Positions 19,456-32,039 of a stretch of DNA of 64,000 nucleotides are shown piece by piece. Below the pieces are notes generated by a model. The model made no database searches. It saw only the letters and a list, made by a program, of their open reading frames with translations, and had not been told where the DNA came from. Position numbers and translations under genes: made by a program. Position 1 is the first letter of the stretch; every line of letters starts with the position of its first letter. The DNA is from Acanthornis magna. Lineage: Eukaryota > Chordata > Aves > Passeriformes > Acanthizidae. Where the stretch lies: positions 1,240,001 to 1,304,000 of the forward strand of contig JAWUZG010000353.1 of NCBI GenBank assembly GCA_036785705.1, written 5' to 3'.

Positions 19456-22400
19456 GTGAGTGACCCCCAGCTCCCCCAAAGCCATCCATTCCCCTCCTCC
19501 CCACACCTTCACCTTTTCGGGGTGATTTGTGGCCCCTTTGCGGCGGTTTTAACATCACCGTGACTTGGGGGGGGCTCGTCGGGGTGGGCAGGGAAAGCCC
19601 CTTCTTGGCTGGTGGATGAGTTTATTTTTTTAAGGGTATTTCCATGGGAAATAGGACTTTCCGCTGCCTTAAAGGCCACTTTGATGCCTTAAACCCCCAC
19701 AAATTTCAGCTCATCCCTGGGGCATCCCCGAAACACCATCGCAGGCTGGGTGGCAGCAGGACGTGTACAACAAAACTCACCTTTAAACTGAATTCCCTGG
19801 AATTTCTTGGCATGAAAAAGCAAAATGCTGCACGAAACCCACCCGAGTACCGTCTGGGGGGGTTCCCGAAAAAGGAAGGGGTGGCAAGGAAGGGGAAGGC
19901 AGAGCCGTGCCCGGGGGGGGCATCTCGGTGTTAACAAGTTGTGGCATTTTCTCCACCAAAAAATTCCACCGCCTTCCTTCAGCACTTCTGGTTTTACCGG
20001 CCGGGGTGGTTGTAACCGGGATCTCACATATTGTGCCCACGCAAGAGACAAGGAAAAGGGGGGGCTACTCCGACTGGGGGGCCTCCAACGTGGGAGGGAG
20101 AAACATCTGCTCGGGGTTGATTTTTGGTGCTTCTCCCCCCGCCCCCCAAATTTGCCGCTGCTTTGCTTTTCTGTGGTTATCGGGGGGTGAGCAGCTGCCC
20201 TGCGCCTCTGAGTCGTGTCCTGCAGGTTTTCCCCTCGGAATGGCTGGTGGGAGGATGGGATGGGGAGGTGGGGACGTTGGGACAGGTGGCTTGGCCGGTG
20301 CTTGGCACACGGCGAGGGAGGGGAAGGACTTTGTCCTTGGCAAAATGCCGGTGGAAACTGATGGTGAGGATTTGTCCCCGGCACTTTTCCAGGGAGGATA
20401 TGGTGAAAAAGATGATTTATAACGATGCTGCCAGAGCCAGGGTCGGCAGCGGTGGGATCCCCCAGGAACCCGCTCCAGGCTGGCCCTGGTGGTGCCGGTG
20501 GCCGAGCGAGGGGTGTGCCACAATTCCCACGTCCCCGGCGTCTTTCCCAGGGTGGTTTGGCAGACAGAGCCAGCCGGGCAGCCAGCCCCTTCCCAGCACC
20601 AGTTCCACCAGTTCCTCTGGCTCGGCCAGGCCCGGGAAAGCCGGCGTCTGCCCTCGCATCTCCATGGCTGGAGCCGAGCTCCTGCCGTCTCCTTGGGGTT
20701 TGATTTCCTGGCGATGTGTCCCCATCCGTGAGGGTTGGGGAGAGGAGGAAGAGGAGGAGGAGGGAAGATTCCAGAGGTCAAGGTTTAGCTCCGCTTCCCA
20801 TCGTGTGGCTCTGTCAGACCCTCTCCTGCCTTCCCAGGCGGCTCTGGATGTCTTTCCCATTTGCATAACTAATCAACATCTTGGGAACCCGCTCATTACT
20901 GTGGAACACACGGCACAGCCTCGCTCCGTGCCGGGAGCCACCAGTGTCCACCCAAACCACCCCAGCTGCCAGAGGGAAGGATGCTCCGACCCATCTCCCT
21001 AAGCTTTGGGGGATAAACCCTAAATAAACCCCACAGAAAACTCCATTCCCAGAAGGAATGGTCAGACAAAGTCCCCCAAAAACCCCTTTGCTGGATGGTG
21101 GTGACAGGACGTGGCCCAGCTCAAGGTGTCCCTGGCGTGTCCCCGGTGCATTCCCAGCGTTCGGAAATGAGAGCCCCTAACTGAATTTGGCAGGCTGTCT
21201 TGGGGCCGAATGCTGGAGATTAGGGATAATCTCATTTAAAGCATTACTAATAAAAGTTACTAAATTTGTCCATCTCAGAGGCTTTCCCTGGAGGGTTTAG
21301 GTGGGATTTTTTCCTGCCAGCGTGAAATCGCCCCAAAACGTGTCTGGCATCTCCAAAAAAAGCATCAGGGTGATGGATGGGATGAAGGACCTGGCTGGGG
21401 TTTGCCTCCTTTTCGTCTGGTGCATCCCAGTGTCACCTGCAGGACGTCACCCGGGGCTGTCCCCAGATAATCCAGAGGGATTCTCACCGTCTCCATGCCT
21501 CCAATGGAAATATTTCCCATCTTGGCTGTGATGTGAACAGCTAAAAGGACTCGGGAGCAAATCCGATGGATGCCGGCAAACGCTGGAACAGAGGAGGAGG
21601 ATCGGAGGGAAGAGGCGTCTGTCGGAATTAAATCCCTGCCGCGCTTTTTGTAGGGAATTGTTGCCTGACAGAGCCAAGCTGGGCCGGGCAATGGGGGTTT
21701 GCAACCCAGCTGGAAATTTGGGGAAAACCAGTTCCCAGCACCACTTTATCCTATTTATTCCTGCGGGAGTCGCATTGCTCAGAGCAAAGGTCGGATCCTG
21801 GAGGGCTCTTGGCTCGCGCGTGGCGTTTTTGGGAAGAGATGAGCTCCAGGGAATATTGCAGGGATGGGGATGTCAGGTCTGTGCTTGTGCTTCCACCCGG
21901 ACTCGGGATCTGGTTTATCCAACCCACTGGGCATTTCATGGGCCCCTCAGATAACTCCTTCTGCCACGAATCCCTTTGGAAAACAGTTTTCCGGGGAAAC
22001 TTTTCGGAATTTTGATTTTGTAGCCGTTTTGCTGGTGATTTAGCTGAGAATAGGCTTGGAAAACTCCAAGCATTCCAGGAGCATTACTTCCAAGCCTGAA
22101 TGGGGAAGTTTTTGGGGGAATTTACTTTCCTGCTCCCCTTTTTCCTTCTCTCTCCCCGCCTTCCTAAAATACTTCTGTGCATCATAGGGAGGCCTGCCAT
22201 CTCCAGCACAGGTTGGAAAAGCTGGAGCTGAATTCCACCAGGACTTTTTCAAGTATCCAGCCCCACCTTAACCCTTTCACCATCCAATTCCCACAGCTTT
22301 TCCCATGGGGAAACACGCGCATTCCCCCCTTTCTTCACTAGGGCCTGGATTTTGGGGAAAAAGGGGAAACCGGGCAACGTGCATGTTTTTGGAGGAGGAT

Positions 22401-22640
22401 TTAAATGTTTCAAAGGTCTGATGTCCCCAGATTAATTTGGGACCCAAATTAGCGATGTCCCCAAATTAATGATGTCCCCAAGCTGATGAAGGCTCCAATG
22501 ATCAATGTCCCCAAATTAACCCAACCAAATGAATGTACCCAAATTAATGTACAAAAATTAACAAGGTTGCCAGGGGTTTAATGGCAGGAAAATATTGGAG
22601 GGAGGGGGTGCAAAGAGCGTTTTTGGGGCTCCCCATCGCT
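19456..22640. other. Presumed TET3 upstream/intron region, no gene seen
   Basis: Unique, moderately GC-rich sequence. I looked for CXXC-type Cys clusters and for spliced coding patterns on both strands and found none. At 22440-22560 several short variants of CCCCAAATTAATGATGTC form a small AT-rich repeat patch. Confidence 0.45.
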
Positions 22641-22649
22641 CTTCTCGGG

Positions 22650-22760
22650 GTGCCTGTGGCTGCTCCCACCCCCGTGTGGGCTGATGCCTCAGTTTCCCGG
22701 GGCACAATCACACAATGACCAGGGCTTGAGGGTCCTGGTACTCCATTTTGGGGGTTGTAG
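22650..22760. repeat. Duplicated segment, copy 1
   Basis: About 100 bp from GTGGCTGCTCCCACCCCC through GGGCTGATGCCTCAGTTTCC to CTCCATTTTGGGGG, repeated with substitutions about 365 bp downstream. The following GTGTGTGTCCATGTCCCCC is also echoed after copy 2. Confidence 0.8.
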
Positions 22761-23012
22761 GGTCATGTGTGTGTGTGTCCATGTCCCCCTTGTGTGTCCT
22801 CTGTGCCCCACCTTCAGGCCCCTCGTGTCCCCCTCATGTCCCCCCCATCCACCTTGTGTCCCTCCCTGTGTCCCCACTGTGTCCCCTCTTTTTCTCCCCC
22901 AGTGTCCCCCACGCCCTCTCTCGTGTCCCCTGTGTTCCTCCCCACATCCCCCCCGTGTCCCCTCCCACGTCCCCCTCCGTGTCCCCCCACGCCCCCCACC
23001 CATGTCCGCTCT

Positions 23013-23125
23013 GGGGGGTCCTGTGGCCGCTCCCGCCCCCCGCGTGGGCTGATGCCTCAGTTTCCCGGCGAGACAATCACACCATGACCGGGGTTCGGGG
23101 GTCCCGTTACCCCATTTTTCGGGGG
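23013..23125. repeat. Duplicated segment, copy 2
   Basis: Direct repeat of the segment at 22650: GTGGCCGCTCCCGCCCCC, GGGCTGATGCCTCAGTTTCC, CACCATGACCGGGGTTCGGG, CCCATTTTTCGGGGG. CpG sites kept here are mostly TG or CA in copy 1, as expected if copy 2 is in an unmethylated island. Between them lies a (GTGTCCCC)-type degenerate repeat. Confidence 0.8.
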
Positions 23126-23267
23126 TGGGTGTCGCGTGTCCGTGCCCGTGTCCCCCGTGTCCGTGTCCGCGTCTCCCCCCGTGTCCCCCTCATGTCCCCG
23201 CTCCTGCGCAGCGCAGGGAGAGGGCGGGCGGTGCCACTGCGTGGAGAAGAGGGGGGGGCTGCGCGTG

Positions 23268-23392
23268 GGGGGGGGAGAGGAGGAGGAAGAGGAGGAGGAG
23301 GAAGGAGGAGGAGGAGGAAGAGGAGGAAGGAGGAGGAGGAAGGAGGGAAGAAGAGGAGGAGGAGGAGGAGAAGGGGGGGGAGCAGGGATGCG
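23268..23392. repeat. Purine-only (GGAGGA) tract
   Basis: An almost pure A/G run of GGAGGAAGAGGA-type repeats about 120 bp long, directly upstream of a CpG-island exon. Mirror-repeat polypurine DNA of this sort can form triplexes in principle. Confidence 0.9.
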
Positions 23393-23532
23393 GCGCTCAT
23401 TCCCCCCCCCGGCTGCAGCGGGGCGGCGGTGAGGGAGCGCGGAGGAGAGGGAGACAAGATGGCTTCCTCCTGAGGGCCGGCGCCGTGCGGGGCCGGCGGG
23501 GGCTGCGGGGGCAGTGCGGGGGCAGCGGCGAG
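23393..23532 (+). promoter_or_regulatory. TET3: CpG-island promoter with non-coding exon, likely TET3 5' exon
   Basis: A CpG-dense segment contains ACAAGATGGCTTCC (a YY1 AAGATGGC core at 23456-23463 followed by an ETS-like TTCC). It ends in GGCGAG followed by the strong donor GTAAGC at 23533. Its ATG reads only MASS then TGA, so the exon is non-coding. Position and strand suit an upstream TET3 first exon, but linkage to 35782 needs RNA evidence. Confidence 0.55.
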
Positions 23533-23979
23533 GTAAGCGCACCCCTTCCCCCCAAAACACCCCCTCTGCACCCCCTCAACACCTCCCCCGAAAATAATTC
23601 CCCCCCGGGCTTGCGGGGCGGTGCGGGGGAGGTTAAAGCCCCCCCCCCCCCGCGGTGTTGGCGGCCCCGCGGGGCCGCGAGGACAAAGCGGCGGGGCCTG
23701 GGGAGGAACACACGCCCCGCGCCCCCGCCCCCGTTTGAGGGCTGTTTTCCTTCTTTTATCCCTTTCCTTTCCCTCCAGCATCGCTTCGTGGGAGGGGGGG
23801 GTGGTTGGGGGTGGGAGGATGATAAGCCTTAAGGTGCACCCCCCCATCGTTATTCCCCCGTGTGCTTCTCGCTTTTTTAAAATTATTGTTTATATTAATT
23901 GATCCCGTCCGTCCCCGAAATGTGCTGAGCTCAGAGGTGCGGCGGGTGATGCGAACAAGGGCGATGAGGCTCCCCGCCG

Positions 23980-23998
23980 TGACGTCACGGTGACGTCA
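23980..23998. promoter_or_regulatory. Two perfect CRE palindromes 11 bp apart
   Basis: TGACGTCA at 23980-23987 and again at 23991-23998, start-to-start spacing about one helical turn, inside the CpG island following the candidate exon. CREB/ATF binding is inferred from the motif. Confidence 0.7.
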
Positions 23999-24949
23999 CC
24001 GGGCCGGTGGCAGCTGTCATCCCTCGCCGTGACGAGGACCCGGGGTCCGGCGTGGGCACCCCCCGCCTTTCGTCACGCCGCCAACGACGGGGGCAGGATG
24101 GAGGTGGGGAGAAAAAGCAGCTTGTCCTCCTCACGGGGGTCTCACTTGCCCTCCCAGCCGGCGATTTGGGTTATCCCAGTGCCAAGAGTGAAGTGGTTTG
24201 GTGGCGGGCAGGGCTCCGACCGGCTGCGGATGCTGGTGGCTCCAAGGGACGTCGCCGAGGTCAGGGGAGAGCATTGCCAAAACGTGCGGCCACCCCGAAG
24301 TTTGGAGTCGGCGGTGAGCGGCTTTTGGCACCACGTGTTTTCTCAGGGATGGGGATGCTTCAGATCTCGCACCCGGGATGCGCCGGCGCGTGCGCCCGCC
24401 AACGCCGGAGCTGCCTCCGGAGCGGCGGATGCTGTGCAAAAAAAAGAAATCACAGACCCCGTGGCAGGTGCCGGGGTGGTGGGTTTGGTGCCGTGCCGGG
24501 TGCTGAGATGCGGTGAGCGGCGGTGCGGCCCTGAGGTTGCATCATGCTGGGAAGGGCTGGGCAGCGCCGGAGCAGAGTCCTCGCAGGTTATTACGGTGGC
24601 CCCATAAACGAGCCCCACTCTTGGCCTTTGGCACCTCATTAGCTGTGACGAGGTTTGTTTTTCGGATTGCCCGACATGGACTATTTTTCGCAGGTAATTA
24701 AGGGGAAGGTGGCTCTGAGGAGGAGATGGTGGGATCTGGGGAAGGCAAAATGTGTGTGTCCCCAACATTTTGGCCTTTCCTTGGGGGGCTTTGCTGGCCC
24801 CACTGGGAATGGGGATGGCAAAGTGGTGGCACAATGGCTCTGGGACATGTGGTTGTGCTACGGGTCTGTGTCCCAAAAAGCCCTTCCTGGGTTGTCCCTG
24901 GCACTAGCACACCAGGAGTGAGCTGTCCCCATGGCACTGGGGTACCCAG

Positions 24950-26065
24950 CCCCTGCCTGCATGTGCTGAAGTCCCCAGTCCCTATCCCCATGGGACCAGG
25001 ATCCTTGGTCCTGGTTCTGCATGTGTTACAGTCACCAGTTCTTGTCCCCATGGCACCAGGGTCCCCAATCCCCTTCCTGCATGTGCTGCAATCCCCCGTT
25101 CTTGTCCCCATGGCACCAGGGTCCCCAGTCCCCTTCCTGCATGTGCTGCAATCCCCAGTTCTTGTCCCCATGGCACCAGGGTCCTCAGTTCCCTTCCTGC
25201 GTGTTCTGGAGTCCCCAGTTCTTGTCCCAATGGCACCAGGGTCCCCAATCCACTTCCTGCATGTTCTGGAGTCCCCAGTTCTTGTCCCCATGGCACCAGG
25301 GTCCCTGGTCCCCATTTCCATGCCATTGGGTTATTTAGACTCCTTCCTGTATGTACGAGCGTTCCCAGTCTCCATTCCCACATTATCAAGGTCCGTGGTC
25401 CTTTGCCTATGTGTGTCCCTGGTCCCCATCCATGTGACATTGGTGTCCTCAGTCCCCTGCCTGTGTGTGCCAGGGTCCCTGTCCCTGTGGCAGTGTGTGT
25501 CCCTGTCCCTGTAGCATTGGGGTTCCTGACCCCCTGCCTGCTCCCTGCCGGAGTTTCCCAGTCCCCATTCCCACTGCATCAGGATCCTTGGTCTCCTGCT
25601 CGTGTGCACCAGTGTCCCCAACCCTATGTCAGCAGTGTCTGTTGTCCACCACCTGTGTACACTTGGGTCCCTGCTCCTTGTTTCTGCAGTGTTGGCATTC
25701 CTGATCCCTTCCCTGCATATGCAGGGTCCCTGTCCTCATTCCCATGTCATTGGAGTCCCCAGTCCCCTGTCTGTATATGCAGGGCTTCCTAGCCCCGTTC
25801 CCATGCCATTGGAGTCCCCAGTCCCCTGCCTGCATGTGCAGGGGTTCCTAGCCCCGTTCCCATGCCATTGGCATCCCCAGTCCCCTGCTTGCATGTGCAG
25901 GGCTCCCTTGTCCCCATTCTCGTGCCATCGGGGTCCCAGTGCTATTCCTCCATGTGCTGGGCTCCCTTGTCCCTGTGACATTGGGATCCTCGGTCCCCTG
26001 CCTTCATGTGCCAGCTTTCCCTGTCCCTGTGCCTATGGCAGTGGGGTCCCCATTCTCTGCCCCCC
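24950..26065. repeat. 60-bp minisatellite, regular core then degenerate
   Basis: From about 25020 to 25310, units of exactly 60 bp repeat with the block GTTCTTGTCCCCATGGCACC and a GGGTCCCCAGTCCCCTTCCT block. Diverged copies continue to about 26065. Period divisible by three keeps frames open on both strands (152-262 codons), giving false ORFs. Confidence 0.92.
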
Positions 26066-27299
26066 CCCCCCATGTCGCTCACTCCACGTGTGTGCAGGGA
26101 GTCTTCTCAAGGGGATGGCAGTAAAGGGGCCAGCACTGAAACCCGCCGTTCCCTCGTTGTCCCCACTGCAGATCGGGATGTGGGCTTGGATGAGGGAGAT
26201 GCCCCCAAATCCCTCCCAGGGACACCCCCCTGCTCCCTCCTCTGCCAGCGCTTTAATCTCGGTGCTTTGAGCTCTGTGTAAAAGGGTGCCAGACCATTTT
26301 TGAGGATGAAAGAGCTTTTTTTATTTATCCCCCCACTCCCCGGGCCAGCATCCAAGGGGAGATGAAATGAAACGGGAAGAGGCTGGAGGTGAAACAGCTG
26401 TGATCAGCTCCGTCCCCACTCCACATCTGCCTGCCACACCACTGCCAGCCCTGCAAACCCAGCTCAGCCCCAATTTTCTCCTCTGTCCTGGGGCCAAAAT
26501 CTCCTTTTCCTGGGAGCCAGGATGCTGGGCAGCAGCGGCGTGGCCTGGGATTTGCAGGCAGGGCTGTCGAAGGGAGTCGTGTCGCGGGGACAATGCAGCG
26601 TGTTTGTTTGCTACAGCTAAAATGGCAGTTCTTAAGGGGAAAAAAAAAGAGAGCGAGAGCGAAGTGCTTGTGCACATCCAGTCGCCGCATCTTTTGATTA
26701 AATGAGATTTTGCTGTCGAAGGGGGGAGCTGGGGACCACGAGCTCCCGAGCCTGCAGTTCCCATCGCAGCCAAATGAGGGGAAAAAAAAATTCCAAACCA
26801 CCCCGAGCCCTGAAAATGCTGTTAAAAAAAAAAAAAAAGGGATTGGAGCAAGTTGTAATTGCTGCAGTTGTCAGCACGGAGGCTGGGGATGCCGTGGGGT
26901 GGCTGGAGGGTTTGTCACCTCAGGGCTGGTGGCACAGCCCTGCTCACTGCGGCTCCGCTTCCCAGCCTGGCTGGAAAGGATGGAGAAGCATCCTGGGAGC
27001 TGCAGCCCGTGATGCTGGGATGCAGCAGGGAATAAGGAGCAACAGAGCAAGGGGTTCCGAAGACCCTGAGCCTCTGAGGAACCCATTGGTGTTGCAATTA
27101 AATCCTCTGCACTGAAGGCTGTTGCATTGAAGCTGCTGCACTTAAAGCTCTGGTGCCTAAATCCGCACCAATTAATGTCATTGCAATTAAAGCCCTGGCA
27201 CTTAATCTACGCCATCGCTGCACCAGCTCTTGTGGTGGTGCTGGCTTCTCCCAGCCGAGCTGGGTGTCTCCATGAGCTTTCCTGGTTGGCATGGTTGGT

Positions 27300-27700
27300 G
27301 CTGGAGCACACTGGAAACACACTGGGAACACCCTGTCTGCCAGCTGGGTCAGACTGGGAGCACATCCTGCCTGCCCACCAGGGCACACTGGGAAATCTCT
27401 GGGAGTGTACTGGGAGCGCACTGGGAGCACACTCCCTGCCGGCTGCATCACACTGCCTGCCCTCTGGAGCACACTGGGAGCTCGGTGCCTGCCCTGTGGA
27501 TCACACTGCCCATTGGAGTACGCTGCTTCCCCTCTGGATCACACTGGGAGCACGCTGGGAGCACACTGGGAGCTTGCTGCCTGCCCTCTGGATCACACTG
27601 GGAGCACACTGGGAGCTTGCTGCCTGCCCTCTGGATCACACTGCCTCCCTTCTGGATCACGCTGCCGGCCAGAGCACGCTGCCTGCCCGCACATGGCTTT
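27300..27700. repeat. Minisatellite of CACACTGGGAGC units
   Basis: A short CACACTGGGAGC motif alternates with CTGCCTGCCCTCTGGAT in 20-55 bp composite units. No coding or RNA interpretation is supported. Confidence 0.85.
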
Positions 27701-29237
27701 TTTTAGGTTTACAAACATGACGGCCCCGTGCGCGCGCCACTTCCCCCCCTCCTTCCCCGTGAGTCATCAACCCCATCACCGGGGCTGGGGAAGCCGGAGG
27801 CGGCATCGGCGCTTTCCCTGTAGTGCTGATGACCCCAGCGAGGGGAAGAAAAAAAGGCAAAATCAGACTTCGTTTTTCTGTTCTTTTATCATTCCCATTT
27901 CCACTTTCAGCAAACGAGATGGGGAGGATGTGGATGGCGGCTGCGGCTGCCATCCCGGCTTGTGGGTGGTCTGTGGTGAGGTGTTTTTGGAGAGGACCAC
28001 GGCACTGGTTGGAGGGTGGGAAGAGTTGAAATGCCACTGGCTTCCCCGGCTTCCCCACCCTTTGTTGATTGTGTTTCTGTAGCGTTGGATTCAAGGCGAC
28101 GCTGATCGGTGTGGTTTTGAGGATGGGTGAGGTTTTAGGGGGAAAAAGCTGTTGAGACCCCAAAATGTTGGCAGAGGCGCTGGCAAAAGACTTCTGGGGG
28201 CCCAGCAGTACCAGTAAGCGTGGAGATGCCGAAGCCCCCGCGCTGAGCTCATCGGCTGAGGTGGCTGTGGTGACTCAGCAGTGCCGGTGCTGACTCAGCA
28301 GCCCCGGCCCCCGGGGAGGCAGCAGGATAGCGGGAGAGCTTGAAATTTTTGGGTAGAAGAAGGGACTTTTTTGTACAGCATGCTTCAGTTTGCTGAGGCC
28401 GAGCCAGTATCCATGCTGCCAACATATTTTCCACCCTGTGCGCCTTCCTCCAGCTTTGGAAAAGGGATTTCATCCAAAGGGGTCGTGTCTCCCACCTGCC
28501 ATGAGATGCTTTTCCCCACGGGGAACGGGTCGTGGTGGTGAAACCAGCTCCGGGTTTGGCAGAGGCGGCGTTTTCCCTGCTCCCAGATGGGGCAGGGCCC
28601 GGCTCCCACTCATCTCCCGGCTCCTGCCCGCCGGCCGTCGCGCTGCCGACTTGCCTGTGCTTGCCGGGTGGGAGGGCGGCGGCACACACGGTTCTTCTCC
28701 TTCTCCTCCTCCTCCTCCTCCTCTGCCGAAGGTCGGGCTGTGCGGCGGCGGCGGCGTGAGGAGCCCCACGTCTTGGGGAGGGGGAGCACAGCAGCATCCC
28801 CCAGGTATGATGGGATGGGGATGAGCTGGAGGGAAGCCGAGCACTTATGGGTGCTGGCTGGCACATCCCTAACTTGCGCCTGGGGACCAGGAGGGTGCAG
28901 GGAACCCTTCTCTGTTTAAACTGGGGGGCAAAGCCTTGTAAAATGGGATGCAATTGGTTAGCGCGTGGCTGTGGAACAGCTTTCCTCCTTGCTCCCCAAA
29001 ATTTGGCTTTTCCCCCTGATTTTCAGTGCAAAGCAATTGGCAGGGTGGAAATGCCCCCACAGGGGGTTATGGGGGCTGGAGTGGCTGGGAGGGGACAGAG
29101 CTCAGTCCCGTGGGGAATGCTGGCAGTGGGCCTGTGAAATCAGTCCCAGCTCCGCAGGGGTGTCTGCAGTGGGATGGGAAATGGGCCGGGTGGGATTTGA
29201 GGACAGGTCCCAGGCCTTTCCCATATAGCCCATGCAT

Positions 29238-29715
29238 TTCCATTTCCTTCCCTCTTCCTTTCTGACCCCTTCTTCCCTGCACCTGTCCCCTTCTCCCTGC
29301 CCCCTTCCCATTCTTCCCCGTATTTCCCTTCCTCCCCGTGCCCATCTGCCTTTCCCCTCTTCCCCTCCTTGCCCATCCCCTTTCTTCCTTCTTCCCCTTT
29401 CTTCCCTTCTTCACCTCTCTCCCCATTTCTCTCCATTCCCTTCTTCTCCTTCCCCATCCCTTTTTTCCCAATCCCCTCTTCCCCTTCTCCTTCACATTGC
29501 CTTTCTCCTTCTCCTTTCCCTTCATCTCCTTCCCCCCATCTCCTTCCTCTTTGCCTTAATCTCCTTCCCCTTATTTTCCTTCCACCTCCCCTTCTCCTTC
29601 CTCTTTCCCTTCCTTTGCCTCCTCCCCTTCCTCTTTCCCTTCTTCCCCTTCCTATTACCTTCTTCCCCTTCCTCTTCCCCTTTTTCTCCATCCCCCCTTC
29701 CCCTTCTCCATGGAC
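29238..29715. repeat. Polypyrimidine tract of nearly 480 bp
   Basis: Almost only C and T on this strand, with blocks such as CCCCTTCCTCTTTCCCTTC. The reverse strand is purine-only and reads as Lys/Glu/Arg/Gly-rich ORFs up to 307 codons that extend beyond it; these are compositional artefacts. Confidence 0.92.
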
Positions 29716-30104
29716 AGAGCAGGCATGGTGATTCAGCTTTGCCAAGCTGGCCCCGGTGCCAATCTGGGAGCCGGCACGAGAGGAGCCAGCTGTGTTTAAG
29801 GAAAAAACCGCTTCAAGAAACAAAAATAGTCCCGTGGGTTTTTTTTCCTCCTTTTCCCTTTCAAGAGCTCGGCTCCCTCCCTGTCCTCCTGGAGCCGGCA
29901 GCCTGACGCGGCTCCGTGCTGTGCCAAGCCTTTCCCCCTGCCCGTGCCAACTGGCAGCTCCCGGCTCGGCTCTGTGCCGCGCTGGGAAGACACAGCGTAG
30001 TGGGAACACGCCGTGGCTTGGCTGTGGCATCTTGCTTCCCAAAAACTGCTCCGGTGGGAGCATCCACTGGGAGCATCTGCTGAGGCATCACTTGCCTGTC
30101 CACA

Positions 30105-30415
30105 GTGCTGAGCATCCCTGCTCTGGACATCCTTGCTCCAAATGTCCCTGCCCAGAGTGTCCTGACCCCAAGCATCTTCACCCAAACATGCCCACTCTGA
30201 GCATTCCCACTCCAAGCATTCCAATCCCAAGCGTTCCTTCACTGAGGATTCCTGCTTCAAACATCCCCTTGCTGAGCAGTCCTGATCCCAAGCATCCTTG
30301 CTCCAAACATCCCAACCTCAATCATCCCCACTCTTGAGTATTCCCACCTTGAGCATCCGTTCCCCAAGCATCCTGATCCCAAACATCCCTGCCCCAAGCA
30401 TCCCTTCCAAAAGGG
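30105..30415. repeat. Minisatellite of CCAAGCATCC units
   Basis: About eighteen copies of a 15-18 bp unit like CCCAAGCATCCTTGCTC and GAGCATTCCCACTCC, with gradual divergence. Confidence 0.82.
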
Positions 30416-31928
30416 AAAACGCTTTTCCTGGAGGAAACGAGGCGATTGTAGGTGGGAACAAATTTTTTTACACCTTGAAAAAAATCCTCCATCTCCGTTG
30501 GAACCCCCCGGTACTGGTGGGATGTTGGTGCAGGAGCTGGGAGCTCGGGTCCAACCAGCTCGTCGTACCTTGGTGAGAATGGAAAGGGGATGGGATAGTT
30601 GCTCCAGTGCTGTCCAGGGAGGGGTCATGGCCGTGGGGATCCCTAAAAATGCGCCTGAGACTGGAGTAAAGCAGAGCTGGGCTTTCCGCAGCGTAAATCA
30701 GCTGAGCCCCCTCAGCTCCCTCAGCATCGCTGTTATTCCGGCTTTTCTCCGGGCTAAATGAGGACAGGAGTGAGCAGCTCAGACCCAGCGCTGGGGTCAG
30801 CTGGGGCCATGGAAACAGCTTGGAAAACAAGGCGGGAGAGGCGGCTGTGGCCGCCCGCAGCGGTGGGAGGCAGCGGGACCGTGAGCCGGCGTGGTGGGTA
30901 CCCTGGCGGGGGGGGGGGAGCTGGGGGCTATTGCTGGTCCGACTCAGCACTTGGGCTTCCCAGATTTCCCTGAATTTCCCTTTTCAGGGGTGTTGAGTTG
31001 GATTTAGGTCATCTGCTCCTCTCTGGCCTGCCTCCCACTGGCATCTGGGGACTGTGGCAGTGGATTGGGATCGGGAAGGGATTTCCCATCTCTTGGGGTG
31101 TGGCGATACAGATCGGTGCCCCCCAGGAGCGTCAATGCTGGCAGGCGCGTGCGTATGATTCCGGCAGCGTTCCCTTCCCTGGCAAAGCCCTTTGGTGGCA
31201 CCAGCCAGGCTGTTTGTTATTGTAGGGTCTCCAGTGCTCAGGGATGCTCAGGGATGCTTGGGGCTTCCCCTGGTGGTGCCCCCAGCCCACCATCCCAACG
31301 GAGGATCCCCGGGGTGGTTGCCAGAGGAGGAAAACCACAATCCGAGTGCTGGGGCTGGCCGGGCTCCACTGGAGCGGGGCCGGCAGCCAAGCTCCCTCTT
31401 GGCCGGCCCGTGCCGCCGGCTGGCAGTGGCTCCCGCTGACCTCCGCAGCTCCCGGCCGTGCCCTCACCGCAGCCCCAGCACACGGGCCGCCCCCCAGCCA
31501 CTCTGATGCCACTGGGAAGGGCTTGGCATTCCCACCAATGTGCTCCAGCGTCCTCTGCACTCCTCCAACTCCCAAATTCCGTGCTTTATTCAAATTGAGC
31601 ATTTTTTACAGCGGGATGACACCAAGCGGCAGTGTCGGAGCTGCTGGATGTGTGCTGAGTTGCTCCGTTCTCTGCAGCTCCTGACCTGTTTGGCTTCTGC
31701 TGAGGGGTTTAGCAAATTTCCAGAATATTTATTTTGGGGAATCTTTGGGGCCCTGGACTGGGAACAGGTGTTTTGGGAGGATGAGTGATTTAAAATCCAT
31801 TTCCCTGCTGGCTTTGGATGGGTTTAGTTTGTTTTTTGTACCAGCAAGGGGTTGAAAGGAATAATTTGAAAAAGTGGAAAAAGGGAAAAATAAAGGGGGA
31901 AAAGTGGGTTTGGAACAGGTTGGGCTGT

Positions 31929-31986
31929 AAGATAGATGGATGGATGGATGGATGGATGGATGGATGGATGGATGGATGGATGGATG
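31929..31986. repeat. (GGAT)n microsatellite
   Basis: GATAGATGG followed by about 13 uninterrupted GATG units, ending at TGGATGTCTG. Likely length-polymorphic. Confidence 0.95.
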
Positions 31987-32039
31987 TCTGTCCCTGTGGG
32001 GACCCAGATCATCCCCTGGTTTTTGAGTCTGTTTGAGGC

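Noticed and set aside
24360..24460. Cys-rich frame (GCAGACARQRRSC) considered as a CXXC exon
   Set aside because: Cys spacing does not match CxxCxxC, and no suitable splice sites border it.
24950..26065. Regular 60-bp repeats considered as a CRISPR array
   Set aside because: Whole units repeat with no unique spacers, in a vertebrate locus with no cas genes; this is a minisatellite.
29140..30063. 307-codon minus-strand ORF rich in Lys, Glu, Arg and Gly
   Set aside because: It reads through the purine strand of a polypyrimidine tract; stop codons are rare there by composition alone, and there is no splice or start context.
31620..31668. CxxCxxC-like peptide KRQCRSCWMCAEL considered as a TET3 CXXC finger
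   Set aside because: The second Cys cluster, the spacing and the basic KLRKCE-like end are missing, and no acceptor or donor frames it as an exon.
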